64,000 bases of DNA, taken from Phoronis australis. Lineage: Eukaryota > Phoronida > Phoronidae. The translations under genes were made by a program, and so were the position numbers. The notes below the pieces were generated by a model. That model was not told the origin of the DNA. It did not search any database and worked only from the letters and a program-made list of their open reading frames with translations. The stretch lies in the NCBI GenBank assembly GCA_002633005.1, contig NMRA01000560.1, positions 1-64,000 on the forward strand. Direction: 5' to 3'. Of this stretch, positions 22,986 through 34,742 are shown in pieces. Each line of letters begins with the position of its first letter. The stretch's first letter is position 1.

Positions 22986-23630
22986 GGTTGCGAACGGTCA
23001 CTCCCTAAATCATGGTTACTTAACCCTAGGTTACATGAAATAGCAAAGGAAAAACTTTAACCGACAAAATCAGGTTTAACCCCCTGGCTCCCGGACTAAA
23101 ACGCATGTGCTGTAATTCTTTCTTACAGTTTCTTTCTGAAGTATCAGTCATCTGCCGCCGTTGGTAATCGTCATGTACATACCGGAATTTTCCGTAGATA
23201 AGCCCATAGGCGTGTATTCGGAAAATTTTCAGTCGTTTCAGTAACACCAAATAAACGCCCTGGCATTTACTCGGAAAAGGGAACGTGTGAACGGAAAGTC
23301 ATAGTTTTCCTGACTTTAACATTTTTTACTTAAAATATAAAAGATAAATGCTCGACGAAACTGAATTTGTGACAAAAAGTTGATGCTGAGCTGACTTTTA
23401 AAAAGAAATTCTCCGAATAAAAGCCCCACTATCTGGAGACTTGACATCAGATGTTGTAACACCAACAAACACCCATGGGCGTTTCCGTGGCATAATTTTC
23501 CGAATAAACGCCCACGGGCGTTTCATCTGAAAGCTTCTCTGCGGAAAACCCCCTGTACGAGAATTGCTCATGACCTTTTCGTGCATCGTTTTCCCAGCTA
23601 TTTCATATATTGTGCAATGTTTGTTTCTAG

Positions 23631-23678
23631 TTGTGGGCATAGTACTTGTCATCGGGATGGCATTGGGATACAGCCTTG
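23631..23678 (+). CDS. Gene B, hydrophobic (membrane-anchor) exon
   Basis: A strong acceptor (ATGTTTGTTTCTAG) and a CTTG|GTAAGT donor bound 48 bases. In phase 1-1 they encode VGIVLVIGMALGYSL, a membrane-spanning or signal-anchor segment. The phase matches the kringle exon (G plus AC gives Asp), and the frame of gene C upstream of its own missing next exon would join in the same way. Because this exon precedes the extracellular modules, it suggests a type II orientation. It is too short to exclude a signal-peptide core, and intervening exons before 29778 cannot be ruled out. Confidence 0.55.
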
Positions 23679-23759
23679 GTAAGTCTGTTGTACTATTCTT
23701 AACTTAACGCTTTTTGTTTCATTTTGTTCAATCAAAAATTTAATGAAATGGATGTGTAC

Positions 23760-24760
23760 AGGTGTCTGTACTCTGGTGTGGTCCCGAGGGACCTTACGGA
23801 GGAAATCAAAATTAAGATAAATTAGAAACTCGAGATATCGGCTAAAACTGATTTAAAATAAGCCATTTTGCCACACTGAGCACTGAATGACCTACGGCAG
23901 ACATATTGCACGCTGGAAAACCCCGCCAGATGCACCAAAAGGACCCCCAAAATTGAGCTAGCCTAAACATTCGATGTACCACAAAAACAATTTTATTTGA
24001 TTATGATCAGTACACTGATCACAAAATGGCATGTGGCGGTGTGGATTGGACCACCAAAAATCACAAAAAATCTCACCCTCGAAATGCTGTTGAAAACTGA
24101 GGTAAATGACCAACCCCAAAACATCTCAACCACAGAGTGGTGTTGAAAATTTGAGCTACATGTACATGTAGATAAGAAATTCGAGGTACCGGAAGAAAGT
24201 GCTTTAAAATGCAAAAGCGTGCTTCAATAAGCAACGCGTGACCCATGACACAATAATCGCCAACAACCCAAATTGAACCCGCAAAATTGATTGAGGTACC
24301 ACAAAGACAATTCTATGTTATTTAGTACACGCCACATATCAAATATTCTGACTTGGGCCAAGCAACAATTACAAAAATATCACCAACGCAATGCTCTTGA
24401 CATTTTGAGCTATGTTAGTTATTCAAGGTACTGGCGAAGTTGATTTAAAATTAAAATTCAAGGCGCACTGACCACAGGCACCTTTTATTAGCCGTCGACG
24501 ATACACTATAATATGATAGTATATCGTCGAGGACTAATAAAAGGTGCCTGTGCACTGACCGAGTGACCTGTGTCTAGAAAGGTCCCACCAGAGACCAAAT
24601 TTCCACGTTCAAGATGCCACAAAAATATTCCGTAGGATTCAGCACATGGCATTGACTACTGAATTGCATTTGCCAAAAAATCACTGGAATGGGCTCGGCA
24701 GAAGCTACTCACTCACGCAATGCTTTTGAAATTTTGAGGCAAATTAGATCAATGACGCAT
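23760..24760 (+). repeat. Degenerate tandem repeat of about 300 bp
   Basis: Three diverged units share CACTGA-C-GAGTGACCT, CCCACCAGA, GATG-CACAAAAA-AATT and CACAAAAAATC-C...AATGCT-TTGAAA-TTTGAG. The palindromic MITE at 24474-24551 interrupts the third unit. Confidence 0.5.
24474..24551. mobile_element. 78-bp palindromic MITE with 9-bp target duplication
   Basis: The element starts ACAGGCACCTTTTATTAG and ends with the exact inverse. The inner arms also pair (GTCGACGATA/TATCGTCGA), so almost the whole element is one hairpin with a six-base loop. It is flanked by the perfect direct repeat GCACTGACC at 24465-24473 and 24552-24560. A 9-bp duplication is typical of Mutator-like elements, though other superfamilies give 8-9 bp. 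Confidence 0.85.
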
Positions 24761-25786
24761 CGTATATTTTATGACCTAAAACGTATAGTAAATGCGGCTT
24801 GCAAGCAGGTAGTTCTGGAGGTAGACTTACCGGAATTATAGCCGTCAGACTTCACGTAATTAATTCAAAACTGGACGTCTTCACGCTAGAGGTGCGCACC
24901 CAAGACAACTTTCAAAACTGTGCCCACAGTCACGTGACTTAATATATTCAGGCTCACCATGAAAACAACACAGACACACAGCGACGAGCACAGACAGCAC
25001 ACATGACGCCAAACAACGAGAGAATGCTACATTCCCAACAGATGGGATAGACTTCTTGGAGTCATTAAGTTTCCCAGAACCGTTAAAGTCCTTGTTGCAA
25101 ACTGCCCATGTGGTTCTAGTATCCGAAAATACTTACTACATAAAATCTTATTTTCGACACCCTTTATTTACATTCTTTTCGCCTTTCTTGCCAAAAGCGA
25201 TTTTTCAACCGTAGTTGACCCTTTTCTCTGAGCGTATGATTACCGGTTGTCATCGGTTATTTCCGTACCCACATTTCCGGCTCATCATTTCAGGAACTTG
25301 TCCTGAACGCCGCCATTTTTTCCTTGTAACTCAATGTGCTATGGCTTGCTCGAAAAGTTTTCATTATTTTGTTTTATTAGTAATATATCGTGATTCGTTT
25401 GCATATGTAGTGTATTTATAGTTTGTAGTTTGTGGTCGTTGATTTTTTTTGGAATGTTACGCGTACTTAGTATGTTAAAATAGCATTGGTGTTTAGTTCC
25501 TTACGTAGGCCGGTTGAACCTAGGAACCAATATGGGTCGAACCTATTTTTTTCAGTTTTATTTCTTTCCTCGTTTTGAAAAAGTACTTTGCTATCATCGG
25601 AAAGGTAGTACATTCTACTCAGTAAAAATCGAAAAAGTATCAAAATCGGGGCAAGCACTGTAAAGTTATTGCAAGTTTTGTGGCGAAATTTGGGTCACTT
25701 TGTTTGGATCGCGTCGGCCATATTGGAGGACAGCGGGATGAGTTACGAGTTTAAAACTTTGTGTAAATTGTTTTCGCCAACAAATT

Positions 25787-25920
25787 NNNNNNNNNNNNNN
25801 NNNNNNNNNNNNNNNNNNNNNNNNNNNNNNNNNNNNNNNNNNNNNNNNNNNNNNNNNNNNNNNNNNNNNNNNNNNNNNNNNNNNNNNNNNNNNNNNNNNN
25901 NNNNNNNNNNNNNNNNNNNN
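25787..25920. other. Assembly gap, 134 N
   Basis: Run of N. ORFs drawn across it are meaningless. Confidence 0.99.
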
Positions 25921-26294
25921 GCAGTGTTACACAGGACTAACCAGCCCGTAATTTCATGCAAGTATCTGAAACTACCCTTGAATATATGCAGCATTTATCA
26001 TTTGACCATTTTACTTCCACAAAACAGCTTGCAACCGCATGCATTTACCGTTCGCCAGTGTCTGGTCTCGATCCGCACCGGGTCCGATAGGCTGCGGTCC
26101 CGAGTCTGGCAAAATAATTTCTGTCAAAATTTATTCGCCACATTTCTTCAGCAAATTCGATAAAATTGCCTGTAGTTTGATTTTATTAAAATTAAGGCGC
26201 GCTGTCGATCATTTTATCCTCGTTTGCTGGCTGGTAACAGTACAGGCACTGCTCGAGTCGCACTGACGGCGTTTTCTCGGCCTGGGTTCCTGAA

Positions 26295-26361
26295 TGAATT
26301 GTACTTCCGGGTTCGCGGCAAGTTCAACATGGCGGTGTTTCTTCGGGTGCAAATCGTGAGT
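26295..26361 (+). promoter_or_regulatory. Possible first exon with ETS- and YY1-like sites
   Basis: ACTTCCGGG (ETS-like) lies about 20 bases before TTCAACATGGCGG, a YY1-like element that doubles as a start codon context. The ATG at 26329 opens MAVFLRVQI and runs into a GTGAGT donor at 26356 in phase 0. This pattern is common in TATA-less first exons. No matching second exon was found, and its phase does not join directly to the kringle exon, so it may belong to another transcript or be fortuitous. Confidence 0.3.
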
Positions 26362-26924
26362 GGCGAGTTCATTTAAACTGTTTTCGAGTACGGTTCGTGT
26401 ATTAGTTATGGGGTAGGTACTTCTTGGATCCTTATAACATCTTCTAACCATGTAATAAGGGTTAACAACGCGTGAGACAAGGACTTTAATCAACAAATTC
26501 CGTTGCCTTTTAAAGCAGCCAATTCTTGCCATTCAAATCAAAGCCAGTGTCTACCGTTTTTAAATTGCAGTTGAGATTCTTAGTCCTTTTGGTTGATCGC
26601 CATAGTTTTTGGCTTATATGGTAGATGTAGTAGGTTTGTTTCTGCTCCACTGCTATATTTCGAGACACATATCTCATCTTCAGGCTACTATTTACAAATT
26701 GTTCGATTTTTAAATTATGTTACTTACTGATGCCGTTTGGATTTTTATTGCACTGTTGTGATGTAAAGACAAGATCTCCATTCAGAGAGTTGTAAAGAAC
26801 TGAAATTTAACTAGTAAAAACAGATCAAAGTCGTGTCTTCAATGAAATATGTATACGAGAAAGATTGCTGCCAAATTATAGTATTGATTGTTTTTAGTAG
26901 ATTCCACTTAGGTCGAGAGGAAGT

Positions 26925-27055
26925 GGGTTAAGTATGGCATCACAAAGTTTGGTGGTTTTGAAGATACGCAAAGGGTAGCCTAATGGGACAAAATGCGGCA
27001 ATTGCGGCAATTTCTTGACACTGAATGACTGATTTTTACTACATTCACAGGTTAG
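26925..27055 (+). repeat. Dispersed repeat shared with 61900-62015
   Basis: The shared phrases GGCATCACAAAGTTTGGTGG, GAAGATAC-CAA and GGCAATTTCTTGA appear in the same order at both sites. Class unknown. Confidence 0.5.
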
Positions 27056-27069
27056 TTATTTACTTCAAA

Positions 27070-28030
27070 ATAATTTTTGTTATGACATCATGTAACACCG
27101 GGACTCTTTTAGTTGAGGCACATTCCATGCATTTGAAAACCGGCATACGTTACATCCTAATATCTCATCTACCTCCACAGAACTGCTGGAGATATGTATT
27201 CGTTTATAAAAGAAAACATGCCATTAAAATGAACCCGCCCTTCATTCTTGAGGAGAAACGTCAGCTCCATTCCTTTCAGACTCCAAATGTGTACATTATT
27301 ACATTTATTATTACTGTGACATGGATCTACGCGTAAACGTATATTTTTCATGTGCGCTATCAATGCCATGTGCAACGATTAGTTTTACTATAATTTGTAA
27401 GCTCTTAGGGACACGAAAGGTAATAAACTACATACTGAAATACGAAACTAAACTCGTTTTCATCACCCATGTCATTTAATACTACATGTAAACTAAGACA
27501 ACACATCATTGGATGAATGGTGGCCGACTACAAACGCAGATATGCCAACTTTTCTGCCCTTGTTAGTTACATTAAATGTGTTTTTGTTTCTCAAATTACC
27601 GAAATAGACAACTTAAGAGACGCATTAAAACATTAAAGGGATGTAGTGCGATATTTGAGGAGCTTGATAGTAACGTGAAAGACGAGATGGAACTTAAAAT
27701 TCCCTGTAACTATACCAAAATGCGCAACCTCTCTCTCCCTCGCTCCCTATCCCGTGTTGCGGCGTTTTGTCGGAGGAACATTCATTCAAGACGCTAGTTT
27801 CCGTTTAAAGTCCCCGGCAAATGTCACGCAAAAATCGACTCAACGTTTCCTGATTTTGGCATCAGTCAAGACAGCAAAAGTTTACACCTAAATCGTATTA
27901 AGTTAATAACAAAATGTCTTAGCAATTACTTTTGTTTGCAGCCAACTGTTATGTCATACATCTCATAAGCGGCGTTTCGCCTTTTTCGCAGCAGCAGTTT
28001 CATACTGCAAACAGTAGTTGCACAAATATC
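27070..28030. other. Intronic sequence, nothing recognised
   Basis: A frame at 27576-27797 has a protein-like composition but no matching splice sites or family motif. Confidence 0.4.
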
Positions 28031-28035
28031 GGGTG

Positions 28036-28115
28036 CTCAGTAGTTCAGTGGTAAGAACACTATACTGGCAATCTAGAGACCTGTTGTTCGATTCCCAGTT
28101 TGGGTTCCTGATTTT
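28036..28115 (+). ncRNA. tRNA-like sequence, probably a SINE head
   Basis: TAGTTCAGTGGTAAGAAC has the A-box and D-arm shape (GTTC/GAAC stem). GTTCGATTCCC, about 30 bases downstream, fits a B box. The spacing is right for an RNA polymerase III promoter, but the T stem and acceptor stem pair poorly, so it is not a functional tRNA gene. A tRNA-derived SINE fragment is likely. Confidence 0.4.
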
Positions 28116-28707
28116 TCTGAGTTTATAGATATGTTTCACCAACGTCAGCGTTCGTCCAATTTTAAATAAAAGCAACAAGTTTCGAGGCATTAAAGGAGGG
28201 TGTATACACTGAACTGGATTTTTGACAGTTGTTGAATTTTTATATGTCTACAATTTTGATTATTCATTCACATGTTTGTGACAAAATGAAATTGCTCGAA
28301 AAGTGCATAGTGGTCATTTTAAGCACATCTCTGAAAATTCTTTTCCCTTTAGGTTTGAATGGTAGCTCGCTGTAATTCAACAGCTTAGACCACAAACTGG
28401 CCAATCACCACACGATTACACAAAGCCTCATTGTCAAAATGCGCAACAGACCAAACAGACGTATTCAATTTGGGTCTGAGAAGCACTCACATTTTAAGAA
28501 AAAAGTTCAAATCTTGCAGTACCCCTACTGAAAGATTGCTTACTTTGGAATATAAAGTGCCCTCTGGTGTTTCTTTACCAAGTTCATTAAAACCGAAGCA
28601 TTATATGCATAGATTTTCAGTGAAAGCTGACCATAAAGAAGCATATCGTAACTGCAAAACATTAAAAACCTTTATTTCAGTTCATCATTTCACAGCAGTA
28701 GCAATAT

Positions 28708-29005
28708 CAGGGGCGGATCCAGGGTTTTGAGTTAAGGGGGGGCAGAGCTCAGGAGTAACCAGAATTTCGACATGCGCGTGCCTAGCCTAAAATAAAGATG
28801 AAAGGGTATCGAATTTTTGGGTTTGCTGACCTCATTACTAAAAAACGGCATTTGTTCAAGGCCTATGCATTGTTTATTCGCCACCCGAGCCCCCTGGATG
28901 CACGCATATGCTAGTCAAGTCAGCAATCTGCACCCGAACTGCCAAATGGTATCTGGTAGAATTTTAGGGGGAATGGCCCCCTTGGCCCGCCTAAATCCGC
29001 CATTG
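28708..29005 (+). mobile_element. hAT-like MITE, copy 1 (298 bp)
   Basis: The left end CAGGGGCGGATCCAGG and right end CTAAATCCGCCATTG form a short imperfect inverted repeat of hAT type. The internal phrase GCCTATGCATTGTTTATTC and the end AATGGTATCTGGTAGAATT are shared with the equally long copy at 52591-52888. There is no transposase. No clean 8-bp target duplication is visible. Confidence 0.65.
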
Positions 29006-29777
29006 AATATGCTCAAACTTATTCTTCAGCTATCTTTTGATCAATTTTTACGAAATCAACAATTTGAAATCTAACACATGAACTTCAATTCGGTCCCACG
29101 GATTTTCTTTAAATTGATTGTAACTTGATTTATTTTGGTATGAAGTTGGAATTTTGACGGAATGTTGTGTATTTGCCAAATCTCAAAAACAAAGTACAAA
29201 AACAGTATGTGACGACGGCTTTAAGGTCATAATTATGTTTTGATCACTTAAATAAGACAATTGGAAGATTTTGAAATCTCTGACAGCATTTCTTGGAAAA
29301 GCCATCAAGAAAAAATGAGCTTTTAAAGAAAGTTTGAACATATTTTTATCAAAAAATAGTCACTCAAAAACAACTTCCTTTTTTTCAAATTGTGGGTTAC
29401 ATTTAAGACGACATATATTAAAGTTTACACATTCTTAAGTGAAACATGGGAAACAGTATATCTGCCTCCACGCACGTTACTTTGAGATTTCACACTGATC
29501 GGATAAGAAATTCAATCTGTAGCAGATATAAACAAAGATTTCTGGAAAGCAACATTTCTTGAGAAAAATCATTTCTCCAAGTAAAAACAAACTTCACAAC
29601 AAAGCAGCACACTAGGAGAACATTCATTTGGCCAAGTATTAATGAAGATTGATGAGAATAAAAATTGTCGACCGAGAAACAGGACATAGGACGTAAAAGT
29701 AACCAGTGGAGGCGAGCATATCCGGAATATTTTCATTAGCTATTTTGTTAACGACATATTCTGTTAATTTCTTTCAG

Positions 29778-29927
29778 ACGGCGGTCACAAGCACTGCAGA
29801 CAAATTCATGACCCCAATGGGATGTTATACCGATGGGGAAAACGACGCACAAAGAGCGGCTACTACTGTCAGCGCTGGGACAAGGATACTCCGCATGAAA
29901 CCGATTTAAATGATTGGTTTCTTCCCA
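29778..29927 (+). CDS. Gene B, kringle first half
   Basis: A TTTCTTTCAG acceptor and CCCA|GTAAGT donor bound 150 bases, phase 1-1. The frame reads GGHKHC, then NGMLYRWGKRRTKSG, YYCQRWDKDTPHE and NDWFLP. This is the N-terminal kringle half: first Cys, the Tyr-Arg loop, Thr-x-Ser-Gly, then the CQxW and PH motifs. It joins in frame with 31625 (A plus CT gives Thr). Kringles are disulfide-linked binding modules. A 67-codon ORF in another frame over the same region is a shadow. Confidence 0.85.
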
Positions 29928-30479
29928 GTAAGTTTTCATATCTTTTTGCACAGCAAAGACAATTGGTTCTATTCCTGATTTTGCCCATAAGTTAAAGTCC
30001 TTAAGCTGAGGACTAGACAAACACTGTACGTAAATTTCATGTCGATCAGACGAAACTAGTCAATAAAAGAACAGTCTAAAAATTTCGAATATCTCGAGAA
30101 CAGTAGTAGACGAAAAACGTGTTTCAGGATGCAGATAACGGTTGAAAAGTCCTATCCACATACCAAATTTTGAAATGATCCGTCAAGAGTCGCCAAAGAT
30201 AAGACACAATACTCAAATGGAAAGCAGTTCCGGGAAAATCTCGAATAACACGAGAACGATAAGTCCAAACTGCACGCATACGCCATAGTTTGTAATATGA
30301 TCCATCCACAGAAAAAAAACTCAGCGAAGCTACCCTAACGGCTCTGCTTACCAAAGCCGTGAAAAATGCCACCACACTGTCACGTTGCGTCCGACCAAAA
30401 TAAGCTCCGATTTATTTAAGAGTTTCGGTATGTGAATTCCGCGTTGTAGCAGGACAGCATAAAACAACAAACAAAGAAG

Positions 30480-31015
30480 CAAACAAACAAAACGTTTATT
30501 TCAAAACTCATAGGGCCATTGACTTACAGTTTAACATGTTAATATACAAACAGTATAATCTTGCACTATCATCAAATACGCATAATTTCGCTCCTAATTG
30601 CCATTACTAGTTGAATGAAGGATGTAGTATTTCTTAAAACATACATAGAATCTGAACCTAAGAGTGCCTTATTGTAACTATTTCTAACAATACATTGTGG
30701 TGATAGATATTTCCGTAGGTCTGCAAGGACAGGGCAATAAAATAAAACGTGTATCTCTGTTTCAATTTCATCGGTGTAACAAACTTTACAAATTCTTTCT
30801 GGTCTAGGTATTTTGTTTCTTCTACCCAATTCAATTATAAGATGATGCGTCCAACACCTCAAATTTGCTATTGCAAATACTAGATTTAAAGACAGGCTAC
30901 CACATAGATACTTTTCACATGTTAATTCAGATTTAATTGAAAGGTAAAAATTACATTGATCAGTATTTTCAAGTGAAGACGACCACAACTGAAAACGCAT
31001 ATCCCTAAGTCTTTG
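30480..31015 (-). pseudogene. LINE C-terminal fragment (antisense in gene B intron)
   Basis: A minus frame reads ANLRCWTHHLIIELGR, then RPERICKVC and ETEIHVLFYCP...LRKYL. This is the cysteine/histidine knuckle region (C-x2-C...H-x4-C) found after the reverse transcriptase in many jockey-type LINEs. The reverse transcriptase core is absent, so this is a 5'-truncated copy. A related but different fragment lies at 35290-35960. It sits in the intron splitting the kringle. Confidence 0.65.
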
Positions 31016-31624
31016 TTTAAAAGAAATTTAGAAACTGATTTCTTCACCAACACGTTGTTTTAACCAAACTCAGCCAAACCCGGTTGTGGATAATACATTT
31101 TTTACTAAGGTGCACCAGTTCTTTTGACCTTTCAAATCCTTTTCACGCAGCATTATGTAAGATTGTCTTGGCAATCTATCGTCATTCATTTTCAACAATT
31201 TCAAATAGTACTCAATGGGTTTGCACAAGTCATATATTTCACTCACAAATCAAAACATCCACATTCACCTTTTGCAATAACACTTTTTGGTGTTGATAGC
31301 TGTACGGAGAAATTTTGTTCCACTAGTGAAGTAATACAGAAAATGGGAAAGGAAACACGTACATAAGGTGTATAGCAATTATATTATTTTATGGATTGTA
31401 CATGTAACTCCAAAACGTGTGTTCACAGGGACTTACCTGAAACGGATGGGTTTATTAATCTGCGTAGCAAAATGTTTCATGTACATCTGTTTTCCACTGC
31501 ATATTAACATGACTTGATTATGCTTGACAGAAACGATTAGGTGAAAATGAATACTGGCATACTCCTTTCAAAGGTAAAGTTTAAGTACGTTTTAAAAGGT
31601 AATAATACATCATTATCTTTACAG

Positions 31625-31732
31625 CTTATTATTCCGAAAACTATTGCCTAAACCACGGACTTGATATCGCACCCTGGTGTTACACCACCTCCAAAAATAA
31701 AAGATGGGAATTGTGCGATGTTCCGGTCTGTG
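31625..31732 (+). CDS. Gene B, kringle second half
   Basis: The acceptor is TTTACAG and the donor TGTG|GTAAGT; 108 bases, phase 1-1. The frame encodes YYSENYCLNHG, APWCYTT, RWELCDVPVC, the classic kringle C-terminal half (NYC, PWCYTT, RWExC). With 29778-29927 it gives all six kringle cysteines in one complete domain of about 80 residues. It joins to the WSC exon as G plus AA (Glu). Confidence 0.9.
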
Positions 31733-33426
31733 GTAAGTTAAACATTTATCGTTCCACGCTAATAAGATATAGTCTATCACAAGCACGTTCATGGCTAATT
31801 GCCAGATGGCACTGAAGGGGATTTCCTACAGATCTCTTCTCTAGATTGCGTACATCAACTCTCGTTGTCTCGTATTCTCTAAAATGGATTGCCAAGAGAT
31901 CGTTGATAGAAATATAACTTGTCCATAACGCAATTTACATTAAATCATCATGACAGAACTAAAATAACCCTATAAGGTAAATAATATAAACGACATCTAT
32001 GCTAAAAGACCCGTTTTCGCGTCACTAATACAGCACTTTAAAGTAATTTTGAATTTTTGGTTACCGTAAAATCAGCTCAGTCTTGAGAACCTCCATTTCA
32101 TGATGTCCTTTTGTAAAATATTTGTTGAGCTGACGACTCAGTCAAATTCAAAGATTACGCATTCACAATAACACTGCTTTGTAGAACCTTATCAACAAGT
32201 CTACATATTTTGCTTAATATCTGCAAAATGAAGGTAGGTTACGTTCAGGCATGGTGCCGGGTCATTAAAAGTTGGCCCTCTCCAGCCGACTTTTCTACTG
32301 CTTTTGTACCCACCCATGTTCAATTGTGTTTTGAAAATTAATAAAAGCACTTCTGACAGATACAGATGGAATCTGAAGTTGCAAGTGATATACACAATAG
32401 AGTGGAGAATGCTTTCGTTGTCGACGAATCAGGATCAGCACACCCACGAGGTGCACTGTCTCAAACTCAAGAGCCAGTTGGGATAACCGACCTAAATAAA
32501 CAATTTGTGCTCATTCCACTGAGCTATATGTGAGAATGTGAAGCAGGTTAAAGAAGACGCTTATATAGCAGCCAACGAATCTAAGTCTATGAGTATCTTT
32601 GTAGTGTAACGTAGACACAATGAGCACTCTTATGACTAATCTACAGAAACGTGCCACTGAATTTGAACTACAGACCAGGAGCACACTTTGATTGTCAGGC
32701 AATCAGAAGAACCCCAGAGGTCCTGGAACGATTTTGAATTCGTCGTTAAGAATTTTCCCAGGAATCAGCTTAGTACTGGCCAGGATATTTGTATTGCGAA
32801 CCCTTGTTACTATCTCTGTAGATAGATCTCGTCAACCAAAAATTGTCTTCTAATTATTCTTTTTAGGGACAAAGAACTTGCTTGAAACCAAAACTACAGT
32901 CTCAATAACACTGGACTTTGGTTTAATGAAGGCTATCCTTGTAGAACTAGAAAAGGCACGGGCACAATTAAAACCGTTTTTCAGGACAAAATGGCTTACT
33001 TTAAAGATCATTAGCTTTTTAAAGACGGCACGTTTTTCACGACAGTAACGGATCACCGGCTTATCAATTCATTTACTAATGCTTCAAACCCATGCTAGTG
33101 TTGGGGATGTTTTTCGATACCTTTGGAACTGGGAGAGCTCACAACAGGTTCTCCTGAGTTGTTGTCCACAGAGCGGCATGCGCTCTTCAAGTAGTGTTTA
33201 TTGGTAAGGTAGCAGTATTCAATTACTCTTATGAATGTCATGGCTGCATCCGTTTATCTTAAAAAATGTTCCACTCACGGTGCATTGCATTCGAGGCCTG
33301 TTTCATGGATATGTTGTCTTAACGTAGAACAAAGTTGGTCAAACGTCAGCCCAAATTGTCTAAGCTCCATTTCATGAAATTTCTAAGACCATCATCCACC
33401 CTATAACCTTACTTTCCCTACTTCAG

Positions 33427-33711
33427 AAGTTCCAGGATGCTACGTTGATAGGAGGGTCTATCGTGACCTACAATACTTTGCATACGCTGGTAAGAAGAAC
33501 AGTCGCTCCTTCTGTAAAGAGGAATGCAAGAAGAAACTTTTCGCTTTTGCCGGGGTTCAGAACGGCGACAGTTGCTGGTGCGGAAATTACTACGCCAAGT
33601 ATGGTCCAGTCAAACCCTTCGAATGTGAACAGGTGCGGTGTAAAGGAAATCGCAAGGAATTTTGCGGTGGCTTCTTGCGGAACTACGTCATGAAGAGCGG
33701 TTACGTTTTGC
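33427..33711 (+). CDS. Gene B, WSC domain 1
   Basis: 285 bases between CTACTTCAG and TTGC|GTAAGT, phase 1-1. The frame begins VPGCYVDRRVYRDLQ and continues SFCKEECKKKLFAFAG, NGDSCWCGNYYAKYG, CEQVRCKGN and EFCGGFLRNYVM. The eight cysteines and the GCYxD, FAGVxNGxxCxCG and CGG motifs match a complete WSC domain, a putative carbohydrate-binding module of about 90 residues also found in Kremen and polycystin-type proteins. The WSC frame must start two bases into the exon; the ATG-started ORFs over this stretch are shadows. Confidence 0.9.
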
Positions 33712-34715
33712 GTAAGTATTTAACGGGGCAGTCGATGAATTCAGTCAATTTGAATTTCAACTACAACCACTACCCCTGCGTCCCTCTGTTCCATCTCCAT
33801 CTTCACACCACTTCAGGTTTCCAGTACATTCTCTAATTTTGACTGAAATTGGTTGTGAGGTTGAGTTCAGAAAACATTCTTGTTCTCTGCCTTATCCTCG
33901 GCCATGTCCAGGAACGCCAAAAAGACAGCTGATAGAGATCACCGATAACCCCTTTTATCATGAATCGTCGGAGTAATTTCTCGCTGTTGCTAAAGTGAGT
34001 TACGCCAGTGATCATCGTTTCTGTGCTGGGATATTGAGCAATGTATGGGGTCTGGAGCGGGGACGTTAAAATTTCAGAACTGCACTATCTACGGATGTGA
34101 ATACGACATTTGAACTGTACTTATCTGATATATCTACAAAGGAAGTTTGATTTAGTGTTAGTCTTACGAAGTTGTTAGGTGTCCTAATTCTGGTGTTGAA
34201 CTGACCTAGAAAATGTAGCTCAAAATAGCACCTACAATGCTGATGCAGCTGCGGTGTTAGGTACATATGCTCACTTGCCAGGACATGTAAAACCTATTTA
34301 CTCAGCTGTTTTCTAATGAAAAAACTGCTGGACTTGAAGTTGATAGGCCTAACATAGACAGTAGCAATCGTGTTTATGACATGTAATTAGGAACGCTACC
34401 CCACTGCATGGAAAAACAAAACACATGGTACAATACCAAAAACGTGGTTCTCAAAGTTGGCACCATATAGGGCTTAATGGGTTATGACTGATATTTATTC
34501 GTTGAATATTTTTCTTCATGTAAATTACGCCATCCTGCTGAACTAGAAAATGAGTGATAAACCCTTGATAAAAAAACTTTAAAATGATACCACAAGAGGG
34601 AGCAGCTCACTAAACTAAGGTGCACAGGTGAGAAGGAGCACTCTTTAAAAAGTTTTCTAATAAGGCGGAACTGATCCATAAAACGTTAATTGCAACTCTT
34701 GTCGGCATTCTACAG

Positions 34716-34742
34716 AACTCACTGATGTGCCTGGAAACCATG
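34716..34742 (+). CDS. Gene B, 27-nt linker microexon (candidate)
   Basis: CATTCTACAG and CATG|GTAAGA bound 27 bases that are exactly phase 1-1. They would insert LTDVPGNH between the two WSC domains. The borders are good and the phase agrees, but a 27-base exon can arise by chance. Another phase-compatible 18-base candidate lies at 35269-35286. Confidence 0.4.

Larger units (their letters stand above)
18881..23098. mobile_element. Fold-back-like element with tandem-repeat arms
   Basis: The outer ends are TAGTCCGGGAGCCA at 18881 and its inverse ending at 23098. Next to each lies a shared unique block (GGTTAAG-AACC, GATTTAGGG, CGTTCGCAACC). Inside these are arrays of degenerate units of roughly 160-175 bp (GCATAA-TTATGCAAATTAAGG-CACCATTATTCAAAATT...CCATGGTCA), about six in the left arm (to about 19970) and three in the right arm (from about 22432), in inverse orientation. 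The middle holds a TTAA/THAP element. Inverted arms made of tandem repeats resemble fold-back elements. No own transposase is recognised. Confidence 0.65.

Noticed and set aside
28431-28730. 99-codon ORF before the hAT-like MITE
   Set aside because: It runs into the MITE end, has no recognised motif and lacks splice signals compatible with gene B.
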